This document shows, piece by piece, positions 1-5,696 of a stretch of 7,490 nucleotides of DNA (positions are counted from its first letter, which is position 1; the number at the start of each line of letters is the position of its first letter). The translations under genes were made by a program, and so were the position numbers. The notes beneath the pieces were generated by a model. It saw only the letters and a program-made list of their open reading frames with translations, was not told the origin of the DNA and searched no databases. Source of the DNA: JAFGMQ01 sp036733345 (GTDB lineage Bacteria > Desulfobacterota > DSM-4660 > Desulfatiglandales > Desulfatiglandaceae); NCBI GenBank assembly GCA_036733345.1, contig DAINAR010000094.1, positions 1 to 7,490 of the forward strand. Reading direction: 5' to 3'.

Positions 1-1172
1 TCAACCAGTTTTTCAGCTTCAATAGAAGACATTTCCCAGCTTTGTTTAACAAAAGAGGCCACGCGGGCATAATAAAGAGGGGTCATAAGATCAATAAGCT
101 TGTAGCGGTTGATCTTCCAGGAATGAAAGGTTGCGGCCAGTTCATAAAGAATCTGGACCCATGCATCAGTAGAAAAATAGAAATTCGATGTGTCGAGTTT
201 TGAGGCTTTCTCAATGTGTTCAAAACTATCTTCACAGAATATTTCCTGCCACAGGACCGAAAACTGTCCGAATCCAATCTTGAAGTTTTCAATTGCACCT
301 GCAAGGTTAACGCTGACCGGTTCCGGCTCCATTTCACCTTCATAACCGAAGGTTTCTATGGTTTCGCTTCCGCTGACATCTTTCCATGCTTTTTCATATT
401 TTTCCATGAGAAAAAAGATAGTCCAGATCACCTGACGGAACATGGGGCCGAGGTGCTGTGCAGGGTCTTTGGCATCGTGTACTTTGACGCCCAGATTCGA
501 CTGACATATTTTAAATTTATGAGTGATCGCAGTTGTGGTCAGCCAGATATCAATACCAAAGCGGGCTACATCTGTTTCCCATACCTCCTGATCAATGTAG
601 AAACTGATAAGGTCCCGGGAAAATGCAAAGTCTCCACCTATGGGCTGGCGTATGCGTTTTCCATAAAGAGACCTGGTGAGATTATAAACGACATTGTTGG
701 TAATGGTTCCGTCGTATTTGTGCCTGACATAAACCGGTGCAACGAATTGATATCCTTTTCCGAGTACAGGATCAAGCAGGTAATTAATCCAGTCAGGTGT
801 GATGCTGCGAAGATCAGAGTCCACGACAGCACATGCTCTTACTTTAAGTTTATTGGCTGATTCCAGTATGGATCGCAGGGCTGTTCCTTTTCCACCAGGC
901 CCACGGTATATTGTAACTATTTTTTCCTGCCAGGGTTTCAATTGAAAATCCCTGACAACCTCGCGGGTATCGTCAGTGGAACCCCCATCAGCAATAAAAA
1001 TCACGCATCTCCGGTCATTGTAATAATTGGCAAGTCCATGTGAAACCATTTGTATGACATGTTCAATGGTTTTCTCATTATTGTAACAGGGAATACCAAT
1101 CAGTATATCTGCGCTTTCAATTTCTTCAATCCGCTTTGCTCCGTAACTCCTTAAGGCTGTGTTATATTGCAT
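1..1172 (-). CDS. GT-A glycosyltransferase, glucosyl/mannosylglycerate synthase-like (C-terminus cut by window edge)
   Basis: The minus strand is open from an ATG at 1172 to the left edge (390 codons, no stop), so the C-terminus is missing. It is probably a cytoplasmic retaining-type transferase moving a sugar from a nucleotide-sugar to a small acceptor. Visible motifs in order: IPCYNNEKTI (residues 27-36, nucleotide-binding strand and loop), ADGGSTDDT (61-69), GPGGKGTALR (91-100), the metal-binding DxD as DSDLRS (118-123), IGGDFAFS (178-185, acceptor loop), GIDIW (206-210), and a late histidine in VHDAKDP (231-237) that could be a metal ligand. The order GGKGTALR, DSD, GGDFAFS and late His resembles GT81/GT78 enzymes that make glucosyl- or mannosylglycerate, rather than ordinary GT2 wall enzymes. 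A long helical C-terminal extension follows residue 240. An in-frame stop lies 14 codons upstream; GGAGT lies about 12 bases before the ATG, a little far. The fold is well supported; the substrate is inferred. Confidence 0.88.
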   Translation of the reverse strand, partial: MQYNTALRSYGAKRIEEIESADILIGIPCYNNEKTIEHVIQMVSHGLANYYNDRRCVIFIADGGSTDDTREVVRDFQLKPWQEKIVTIYRGPGGKGTALRSILESANKLKVRACAVVDSDLRSITPDWINYLLDPVLGKGYQFVAPVYVRHKYDGTITNNVVYNLTRSLYGKRIRQPIGGDFAFSRDLISFYIDQEVWETDVARFGIDIWLTTTAITHKFKICQSNLGVKVHDAKDPAQHLGPMFRQVIWTIFFLMEKYEKAWKDVSGSETIETFGYEGEMEPEPVSVNLAGAIENFKIGFGQFSVLWQEIFCEDSFEHIEKASKLDTSNFYFSTDAWVQILYELAATFHSWKINRYKLIDLMTPLYYARVASFVKQSWEMSSIEAEKLV

Positions 1173-1332
1173 GATATCTTTATGACTCCAAATCAGGTTT
1201 ATTACTTTAAGATATTACCATATTTTGATTAATAATGAAAGGTAATCTTTTTTGAGAAAATGAAGCGGATAAATTAAACTAAAGAGTTTAACGAGATGGC
1301 TGTAAAAAATATTCTCTAATAAATCAAAATCG

Positions 1333-1363
1333 TTAAAATATCTTAGAATTTGAGATATTTTAA
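1333..1363. repeat. AT-rich perfect inverted repeat (11-bp arms)
   Basis: Arms TTAAAATATCT (1333-1343) and AGATATTTTAA (1353-1363) are exact reverse complements around a 9-base loop. The repeat lies about 100 bases downstream of the transporter stop and about 160 bases upstream of the glycosyltransferase start, both on the minus strand. It could be a weak terminator for the transporter transcript or an operator for the glycosyltransferase. The stem is almost all A/T and no long U run follows directly, so a strong intrinsic terminator is unlikely. Confidence 0.5.
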
Positions 1364-1463
1364 AAGTAATATGGATTTCATTGGTAAGAATTGCTTTTTT
1401 ATTAGTGAGTATTGCAGGTTTTAAGTTTGAAATTTTAGAGAATCTGATTAGAATGACAAAATT

Positions 1464-2666
1464 TTATTGAAGCCTTTGCGGTTTTGTATATCTTATCAGC
1501 AAGGCTGAGACAAAGCAAAAGATACCCAGATATATAAACACAATCTTGAAATTTCCATTGGTTGCATCAAGCACATGTCCGCTTAACCATGGCCCGAGGG
1601 CGCCGGCAAAAAACCCGTAGGCCGTGAATACCATTCCAAATATGGCACCGAAATGCTTCATTCCAAAACAGTCAACTGCAAGCGGGGCTGAGACCGCAAA
1701 TAAAGTCCCAAAGGCAAAACCAATAACCGCCGCCAGTATGGCAAGCAGGATAATTCCCTTTAAACAGGGCATAAGTAAATATGCACAACCGGCGGCAAGA
1801 AATGTGAGTGTTATGGTAATATTGCGACCGAATATGTCTGAAAGATGCCCGCTTATTAATCTGCTCATTCCGTTTGTGAGATTGAATGCTGTCAATATCA
1901 GCACCGCCTCCTGTATGGTCAGGCCTGTTGAAGTTCCGAAAGGTTTTGAAAGACTTACCATTGCTATGCCTGCTGCCCCGCCCAGCGCCCATGTCAGCCA
2001 GAAAAACCAGAAAGATCTGGTTTTCAGACTTTCAAACACAGTTAAAGAAGGTCCGGCAGCCCGGACATCAGTCGGGGGTTTATCCTTTGGGGGTGGCTGT
2101 ATTTCCGGAGATTGAATAAATCTGGCCGCTGTTAAGCCTGAGATCAAGGCAGCAATTCCCAGAATAAGGGTCATGGTTTTATAATCCATGCAGTTATGCA
2201 TCAAATTGAAAACAGGAGACATAATAGCTGCTGAAAGGCCGAATACCATGCTAACGAGACCTGAAACCAGTCCTCGTCTGCCCGGATACCATTGCTGGAC
2301 TACTGTCATAGCAGGTATATAGATGAACGAAGAAGAGGCTCCGACAAGAAATGCCCATATATAGACGTGAAATATGCTTGAAGCATAGCCAACAATGATA
2401 GTGCTGGTTCCGCAGAGTATGCCCCCTATCGCCGTTAACCATGCCGGCCCAATATTTTCCTGCCATCTGCCGCTGAGAAACATAAATGTACCTACTGCGG
2501 CAAGTACAAAAAAAAGAATCTGGCCAATTGCTCCTCTGCCGACTGTGAAGGCCGTTTGCCAATGCTCTCCCATTATACCGGGAAAACTAAAAATAAAAGC
2601 CCCTGGCCAGAATATGGCTATACAGGCGGCAATTAAGACTGCCGTACCCGAAAAACGTTTATCCAT
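1464..2666 (-). CDS. MFS transporter, oxalate/formate antiporter (OFA)-like monocarboxylate transporter
   Basis: A 400-residue inner-membrane carrier with about 12 hydrophobic segments, split by a hydrophilic central loop (about 184-214, rich in Pro/Lys) as expected of the major facilitator superfamily. QQWYPGRRGLVSGL (124-137) and the DCFGMKHFGAIFGMVFTAYG segment (332-351) are hallmarks of the OFA family, which moves oxalate, formate or other small carboxylates. The MFS loop motif is clearest in the second half as HLSDIFGRN (274-282); its first-half copy (GRWQENIG, 66-73) is degenerate. The length is normal for the family and the frame is intact. The ATG at 2666 is preceded by GGGG five bases upstream, a modest ribosome binding site. 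It faces away from the metal-cluster genes and is probably transcribed from the divergent region. The substrate cannot be read from sequence. Confidence 0.9.
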   Translation of the reverse strand: MDKRFSGTAVLIAACIAIFWPGAFIFSFPGIMGEHWQTAFTVGRGAIGQILFFVLAAVGTFMFLSGRWQENIGPAWLTAIGGILCGTSTIIVGYASSIFHVYIWAFLVGASSSFIYIPAMTVVQQWYPGRRGLVSGLVSMVFGLSAAIMSPVFNLMHNCMDYKTMTLILGIAALISGLTAARFIQSPEIQPPPKDKPPTDVRAAGPSLTVFESLKTRSFWFFWLTWALGGAAGIAMVSLSKPFGTSTGLTIQEAVLILTAFNLTNGMSRLISGHLSDIFGRNITITLTFLAAGCAYLLMPCLKGIILLAILAAVIGFAFGTLFAVSAPLAVDCFGMKHFGAIFGMVFTAYGFFAGALGPWLSGHVLDATNGNFKIVFIYLGIFCFVSALLIRYTKPQRLQ

Positions 2667-2758
2667 GTTTGCCCCAATTCTCTACATTTTAATTTTGGAA
2701 TTTTTAAAATATGGACATTTGCATTGCCTCAAATCCATTGTCGCCTTAATCAAGGAAT

Positions 2759-2842
2759 GCCATTTCGACCCCCGATTTTCATCGGGATAAACTCCGGGAG
2801 AAATCTAAAATATCTCAGTCGTGAATACTAATTCGAAATGAC
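2759..2842. repeat. REP-like palindromic element with internal hairpins
   Basis: Outer arms CATTTCGA (2761-2768) and TCGAAATG (2833-2840) are exact reverse complements. G2759 and C2842 extend the pairing after one mismatch. Inside, CCCGAT (2771-2776) and ATCGGG (2781-2786) form a 6-bp stem with a 4-base loop, and a second CCGGG follows at about 2794. The CATTTCGACC...GGGAGAAATCT pattern resembles dispersed intergenic palindromes I recall from bacterial genomes. Only one copy is in the window, so its repeated nature cannot be shown here. Confidence 0.5.
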
Positions 2843-2887
2843 AAAGTATCGTTGACATGACACTATCTTTATACAAAGGCTTAATGT

Positions 2888-2916
2888 TTGATATTTAAAC
2901 CTTCATATTATGTCAA
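2888..2916 (-). promoter_or_regulatory. Candidate sigma-70-type promoter for the MFS gene
   Basis: On the minus strand TTGACA (2916-2911) is a perfect -35 box. After a 17-base spacer comes TATCAA (2893-2888), matching four of six bases of the -10 consensus. Transcription would start near 2881 and give a leader of about 215 bases that includes the REP-like palindrome. This is a pattern match only. Confidence 0.35.
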
Positions 2917-2942
2917 GACTTGAATTTTCAAAAGGTGGCTTG

Positions 2943-3028
2943 TTTGCAAAGTTATATTTCTAAATAGTTGCATGATTGCAATCGAATACTGTTTTGTATT
3001 CTAATATATTGCTTAAATTAATAAGCAA
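2943..3028. promoter_or_regulatory. Three TTGC/GCAA dyads, candidate operator region
   Basis: Three short palindromes share TTGC...GCAA ends within 86 bases upstream of the first DIMC gene: TTTGCAAA (2943-2950), TTGCA-N4-TGCAA (2968-2981) and TTGCTTA-N6-TAAGCAA (3009-3028). Similar half-sites with different spacing suggest a dimeric regulator or promoter-proximal structure. The region is AT-rich, so chance contributes. No regulator gene is in the window to pair with it. Confidence 0.35.
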
Positions 3029-3101
3029 ATTCAATAGGATAAATTGATATTGAAATGAATAAAGATAATGGCATATTTTATGCTGAAAATAAGAAACGGG
3101 C

Positions 3102-3112
3102 GGAGGAACTCC
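3102..3112 (+). promoter_or_regulatory. Ribosome binding site inside a small hairpin
   Basis: GGAGG (3102-3106) sits nine bases before the ATG at 3116 and fixes that start. GGAG (3102-3105) can pair with CTCC (3109-3112) across a 3-base loop, partly hiding the site. With four pairs the effect on translation would be slight. Confidence 0.4.
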
Positions 3113-3115
3113 TGA

Positions 3116-3571
3116 ATGAATTTAGCGCTTGCAGAGTGGAAAGGCAGAGTCTCACCGGTATTTGATGTGTCACGCCATATACTGGTAGTAAATATCAAGG
3201 ACGGTGTGATAGTAGACCGGAGAGAAGAATTATTTGATGAGGAAGAACCCATCCGAAAGGCGAAAAAACTGGCCTTAATGGAGATTGACCATCTCATTTG
3301 CGGTGCTATTTCGCGGCCATTAGCAGGAATTATCAGTGCCTACGGCATTACTATAATTCCATTTGTTGCGGGAGATGTAGAGGAAGTTTTAAAAGCCTTC
3401 ATTTCAGGTCTGTTGCCTGCTCCTTCATTGTCAATGCCTGGTTGTTGTGGGAAAAAGACTCGTTTTTGTTTAGAGAAGGCTTTAATATCCACAAAAAGTC
3501 AGCCCGTAAACATTATTAAAGATGGAAGACGGAAAAAGAAACGGAAAAACAGTAGAAATACGGAAATTTGA
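3116..3571 (+). CDS. DIMC (NifX/ORP-like) family protein 1 with polybasic tail
   Basis: A 151-residue protein whose first ~110 residues are a dinitrogenase iron-molybdenum cofactor (NifX/NifB C-terminal) domain, an RNase H-like fold that binds metal-sulfur clusters. Supporting segments are ALAEWKGRVSPVFDVSR (4-20), CGAISRPLAG (62-71), AYGITIIPFVAGDVEEVLKAF (about 75-95) and MPGCCGKK (107-114). Cysteines 62, 110, 111 and 118 are candidate ligands. The subfamily usually ends soon after the MPGC motif; here about 37 residues follow, ending in a Lys/Arg block (RRKKKRKNSR, 138-147) that looks disordered and could bind nucleic acid, membrane or an acidic partner. It is first in a rightward series of seven genes, 149 bases before the next. 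The ATG at 3116 is chosen for its GGAGG site. The cofactor is not predictable; there are no nitrogenase genes here, so a role in nitrogen fixation is unlikely. Confidence 0.85.
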   Translation: MNLALAEWKGRVSPVFDVSRHILVVNIKDGVIVDRREELFDEEEPIRKAKKLALMEIDHLICGAISRPLAGIISAYGITIIPFVAGDVEEVLKAFISGLLPAPSLSMPGCCGKKTRFCLEKALISTKSQPVNIIKDGRRKKKRKNSRNTEI

Positions 3572-3720
3572 TAGAAAAATAATTTCATTAGGTACATAGA
3601 AAGCATTAACAAGAGAAAAATTATTAAAAAGAAATGTAACCAGGCAAATCTCTTTAAATAATATTAAAGACATTTTTCCAGTAACAATTTAGTGCTGATG
3701 GCGTCGAGAAAGGATGAATA

Positions 3721-4080
3721 ATGAAGATTGCTGTTACTACAAGCGGAGAATCACTGGATGCACCACTGGACCCGCGTTTTGGAAGGGCGAAGAAATTCCT
3801 TCTGTATGATACTGATTCCGGTAAATTTGAATTGATAGATAATGTTCAGAACCTTAATGCGCCGCAAGGCGCTGGTATTCAGGCAGCTCAGAACGTTTCA
3901 AGACTTGGAGCTGAGGTGGTAATTACCGGAAATTGCGGACCAAAGGCGTATAAGACTCTGACGGCTGCAGGCATAAAGGTTGTCATAGAAGCTGAAGGAA
4001 GTGTTGTCCAGGCAATAGAGCAATTCAGGAGAGGTGAGCTTAAACCTGCTGAAACTGCTAATGTTGAAGGGCACTGGTGA
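3721..4080 (+). CDS. DIMC (NifX/ORP-like) family protein 2
   Basis: A 119-residue single-domain member of the dinitrogenase iron-molybdenum cofactor family, probably a small cytoplasmic carrier or binder of a metal-sulfur cluster. Diagnostic segments are MKIAVTTSG (1-9), DPRFGRA (17-23), GAGIQAAQ (50-57), TGNCGP (69-74, with its only cysteine at 72), AAGIKVV (82-88) and a closing ANVEGHW (113-119). It is the close paralogue of the gene at 5050: both share DPRFGR, GAGIQ, TGNCGP and a final A-N-V-x-x-H, but this copy lacks the glycine-rich tail and the second cysteine after DPRFGR. AGGA six bases before the ATG supports the start. With a single cysteine it may bind a cluster as a dimer or with thiolate from a cofactor, as proposed for ORP-type proteins. 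The gene is intact. Confidence 0.9.
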   Translation: MKIAVTTSGESLDAPLDPRFGRAKKFLLYDTDSGKFELIDNVQNLNAPQGAGIQAAQNVSRLGAEVVITGNCGPKAYKTLTAAGIKVVIEAEGSVVQAIEQFRRGELKPAETANVEGHW

Positions 4081-4110
4081 GTAAATACAGGCATTCAGGT
4101 AGCTTTTTTT

Positions 4111-4138
4111 TTGACATATCTGCAAAGATGAATACATT
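4111..4138 (+). promoter_or_regulatory. Candidate promoter upstream of DIMC protein 3
   Basis: TTGACA (4111-4116) is a perfect -35 box, followed after 16 bases by TACATT (4133-4138), a four-of-six -10 match. It lies in the 160-base AT-rich gap before the gene at 4241, just after a run of nine T's (4104-4112). It suggests that the DIMC3-MoaD pair may have its own promoter. Pattern match only. Confidence 0.35.
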
Positions 4139-4240
4139 AATAATATATTTTTTACAGGAGGCTGTTTATTTTATAAGTATTTAAAAATAATTGCGTTCAG
4201 ATTAGCAATATAAAGACTAAATAGTAAAAGGAGATAATAC

Positions 4241-4579
4241 ATGAGAATAGCAATACCCGTTGCAAACGGACAGTTGGCCATGCATTTCGGACATTGTGAG
4301 GCTTTTGCCTTGATAGATGTTGACCCGGAAAGCAATTCCATAATTAAAAAAGAAAATGTGACAGCACCAGATCATCAACCGGGTTTACTGCCACGCTGGC
4401 TTGCAGAGCGAGGGGCAAATGTTATTATTGCCGGGGGCATGGGATCAAGGGCCCAGAACCTTTTTGCTGAGAACGGCATAAGGGTTCTTGTGGGTGCACC
4501 CGGAGGGACACCCGAAAGCCTCGTATCAAGCTTTCTTTCTGATACACTCGAGGTGGGTGGGAATATTTGCGATCACTAA
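4241..4579 (+). CDS. DIMC family protein 3, MTH1175-like with HFGHCE and CDH motifs
   Basis: A 112-residue protein of the NifX/NifB-C-like superfamily, of the branch best known from archaeal MTH1175-like proteins. It carries HFGHCE (15-20), DHQPG (44-48), a RWLAERGANVIIAGGMGSRAQ stretch (about 52-72), NGIRVLVGA (78-86) and a closing CDH (110-112). The two His/Cys groups, near the N-terminus and at the extreme C-terminus, are conserved in the branch and look like metal-ligand sets, differing from the single TGNCGP cysteine of the paralogues at 3721 and 5050. AAGGAGAT just before the ATG supports the start. The MoaD-like gene begins only 25 bases after its stop, so the two are almost certainly co-transcribed, hinting at a joint role. 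The exact metal or cluster is unknown. Confidence 0.9.
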   Translation: MRIAIPVANGQLAMHFGHCEAFALIDVDPESNSIIKKENVTAPDHQPGLLPRWLAERGANVIIAGGMGSRAQNLFAENGIRVLVGAPGGTPESLVSSFLSDTLEVGGNICDH

Positions 4580-4604
4580 AAGTAAAAAAAATGGAGGTCT
4601 GTAA

Positions 4605-4886
4605 ATGAATGTTCATCTCAAGTTCAATGGTATGCCGATCCTCTATAAGACGCTGAAGAAAAAGAAAGAATTTGTCATGGAATTTCCCGGGAAGACGCTG
4701 GGGGATTTAATAAGAGAGCTGGTCAAGAGATTCGGAACTGCAATGAAAAATGCATTGCTGGACAATAAAGGCAACATTGATATGGAAATAAGGGTAGTGC
4801 TGAATGAAAAGGACTATCTTATTGAAGATCGAATGGAAAAAATCCTGAATAACGGTGATACCCTGACATTTATGGGGGCATCCTGA
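4605..4886 (+). CDS. MoaD/ThiS-like beta-grasp protein lacking a terminal Gly-Gly
   Basis: A 93-residue protein with the size and pattern of the MoaD/ThiS sulfur-carrier fold: MNVHLKFNG opening strand, EFVMEFPGKTLGDLIRELVKRFG (about 22-44, strand then helix), IRVVLNEKDYL (62-72), then a late NNGDTLTFMGAS (82-93), equivalent to the region before the GG tail in MoaD. Classical members end in Gly-Gly, which is adenylated and thiocarboxylated; this one ends in Gly-Ala-Ser. It therefore either does not carry sulfur in the usual way or needs trimming, for which nothing is visible here. No MoeB/ThiF-type E1 enzyme is present. GGAGGT at 4593-4598 is a strong ribosome binding site. The 25-base gap to DIMC protein 3 and the cluster context suggest a role in sulfur or metallocofactor chemistry, which is inference. 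Confidence 0.8.
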   Translation: MNVHLKFNGMPILYKTLKKKKEFVMEFPGKTLGDLIRELVKRFGTAMKNALLDNKGNIDMEIRVVLNEKDYLIEDRMEKILNNGDTLTFMGAS

Positions 4887-4897
4887 GGATAGAAAAG

Positions 4898-4914
4898 GCA
4901 GTCAGTTTGACTGC
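4898..4914 (+). terminator. Hairpin after the MoaD-like gene, possible weak terminator
   Basis: GCAGTCA (4898-4904) and TGACTGC (4908-4914) form a perfect 7-bp stem with a GTT loop, extendable by one G-U pair. It lies 12 bases after the stop of the MoaD-like gene. The T-rich run comes only about 20 bases later, so it is not a textbook Rho-independent terminator. It may instead stabilise the transcript's 3' end. Confidence 0.4.
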
Positions 4915-5049
4915 TAGATTTGTTCTATAGTGCTTTTTTATCATTAAAACTGCTAACTCAGGGTAAGATATAGAAAAATAATAGAAAATTTATGAGGGAT
5001 TCAAATCTGGATTTTTTAAACAGGTTTGAACTTTATTAGGAGGTAAAAA

Positions 5050-5520
5050 ATGAAGATAGCAGTCAGTTCAACAGGCCCGACGCTTGATGATTCAGTAGAT
5101 CCACGTTTTGGTCGGTGCGCGTATTTTCTGGTTATAGATACTGATACTCTTGAATTTGAAGCATTTCCAAACTCCAATGTTGCTGCGGGCGGTGGTGCAG
5201 GTATACAATCCGCTCAGTTTATTGCCAGCAAGGGTGTGTCGGTTGTTTTGACCGGAAACTGCGGTCCTAATGCCTTTCAGGTTTTCAGTACGGCAGGCAT
5301 TCAGGTAAAAACCGGGGTTAGCGGCCAGGTAAGAGATGCTGTAAATCAATTTAAATCCGGGAAGCTGTCTGATTCTTCCGAAGCTAACGTCCAGAGTCAT
5401 TTCGGCATGGGAGGAGGTATGGGCGGAGGCAGAGGTATGGGCGGCGGAGGCAGAGGCATGGGTGGCGGCCGTGGCATGGGCGGCGGCGGCAGAGGCGGCG
5501 GCGGTTTTGGCCGTCAATAG
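5050..5520 (+). CDS. DIMC (NifX/ORP-like) family protein 4 with Gly/Met/Arg-rich repeat tail
   Basis: A 156-residue protein in two parts. Residues 1-118 are a metal-cluster-binding DIMC domain: MKIAVSSTG (1-9), DPRFGRC (17-23), GAGIQSAQ (50-57), TGNCGP (68-73), TAGIQV (81-86), ANVQSHF (112-118). Cysteines 23 and 71 are the only ones; Cys23 directly follows DPRFGR and is absent from the paralogue at 3721. Residues 119-156 form a low-complexity tail of repeated G-M-G-G-G and R-G-M/G-G-G units, with several methionines and arginines, presumably disordered. Such tails occur in other members of the family. The tail might contribute soft-metal (Met) ligands or drive oligomerisation; that is inference. 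AGGAGGT (5038-5044) gives a near-ideal ribosome binding site. Gaps of 163 and 176 bases flank the gene. Confidence 0.9.
   Translation: MKIAVSSTGPTLDDSVDPRFGRCAYFLVIDTDTLEFEAFPNSNVAAGGGAGIQSAQFIASKGVSVVLTGNCGPNAFQVFSTAGIQVKTGVSGQVRDAVNQFKSGKLSDSSEANVQSHFGMGGGMGGGRGMGGGGRGMGGGRGMGGGGRGGGGFGRQ
5405..5513 (+). repeat. In-frame GGC/GGA-rich tandem repeat coding the Gly/Met/Arg tail
   Basis: Degenerate repeats of about 15-21 bases built on GGCATGGGCGGCGG and GGCAGAGG steps encode the glycine-rich tail. It is by far the most GC-rich stretch of an otherwise AT-rich region. All repeat lengths are multiples of three, so copy-number slippage would change the tail length without a frameshift. Confidence 0.75.
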
Positions 5521-5573
5521 AGAGTTGAGCTGAAGGTTTTGTGTAACCGCACTATTACAGGAAGTGCTTTATC

Positions 5574-5599
5574 TTGAAAAATAATTGTGTATTTTTCAA
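5574..5599. repeat. AT-rich perfect inverted repeat before the ATPase gene
   Basis: TTGAAAAATA (5574-5583) and TATTTTTCAA (5590-5599) are exact 10-base reverse complements around ATTGTG. It lies 53 bases after the DIMC protein 4 stop, in a 176-base gap. It may be a weak terminator for that gene or an operator for the ATPase gene. With only two G-C pairs the RNA stem would be weak. Confidence 0.45.
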
Positions 5600-5605
5600 A
5601 AGCTG

Positions 5606-5635
5606 TTAAAGCTGAATATAAAAAGCGTTTATAAT
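5606..5635 (+). promoter_or_regulatory. Weak candidate promoter for the Mrp ATPase gene
   Basis: A perfect TATAAT (5630-5635) is preceded after 18 bases by TTAAAG (5606-5611), only three of six bases of a -35 box. It lies about 60 bases upstream of the ATPase start, in very AT-rich DNA where TATAAT arises easily by chance. Confidence 0.25.
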
Positions 5636-5696
5636 TTTAAAATAACGAAAAAATATATAAAAATATTTCTTAGGAATAAACGGAGGTTGTTGGTTA

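Larger units (their letters stand above)
2667..3115. other. Divergent AT-rich intergenic region
   Basis: This stretch of 449 bases separates the leftward transporter from the rightward metal-cluster genes. It holds a REP-like palindrome (about 2759-2842), a candidate minus-strand promoter (2888-2916), and three TTGC/GCAA dyads (2943-3028). A 36-codon reading frame from 3055 runs into the first rightward gene. No conserved protein-coding gene was found in it. Confidence 0.7.

Noticed and set aside
216..860. Forward-strand open frame of 214 codons
   Set aside because: It lies antisense within the glycosyltransferase, whose motifs are clear on the minus strand; the forward translation has no recognisable domain.
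1624..2115. Forward-strand open frame of 163 codons and similar frames inside the transporter
   Set aside because: Antisense shadow of the OFA-type transporter, with low-complexity translation and no family features.
2936..2948. Possible sigma-54 site (TGGC...TGCA), considered because ORP operons are sigma-54 dependent
   Set aside because: The GG-to-GC distance is 9 bases rather than the required 12 or so.
4104..4112. Run of nine T's as an intrinsic terminator after DIMC protein 2
   Set aside because: No GC-rich hairpin lies directly before it.
5092..5517. Minus-strand Ala/His/Ser-rich frame
   Set aside because: Produced by reading the glycine-rich repeat of DIMC protein 4 backwards; not a plausible protein.
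3116..5520. Nitrogen-fixation gene cluster
   Set aside because: The DIMC domains resemble NifX, but no nifHDK, nifEN or full nifB (radical SAM) gene is present, and several proteins belong to branches not tied to nitrogenase.
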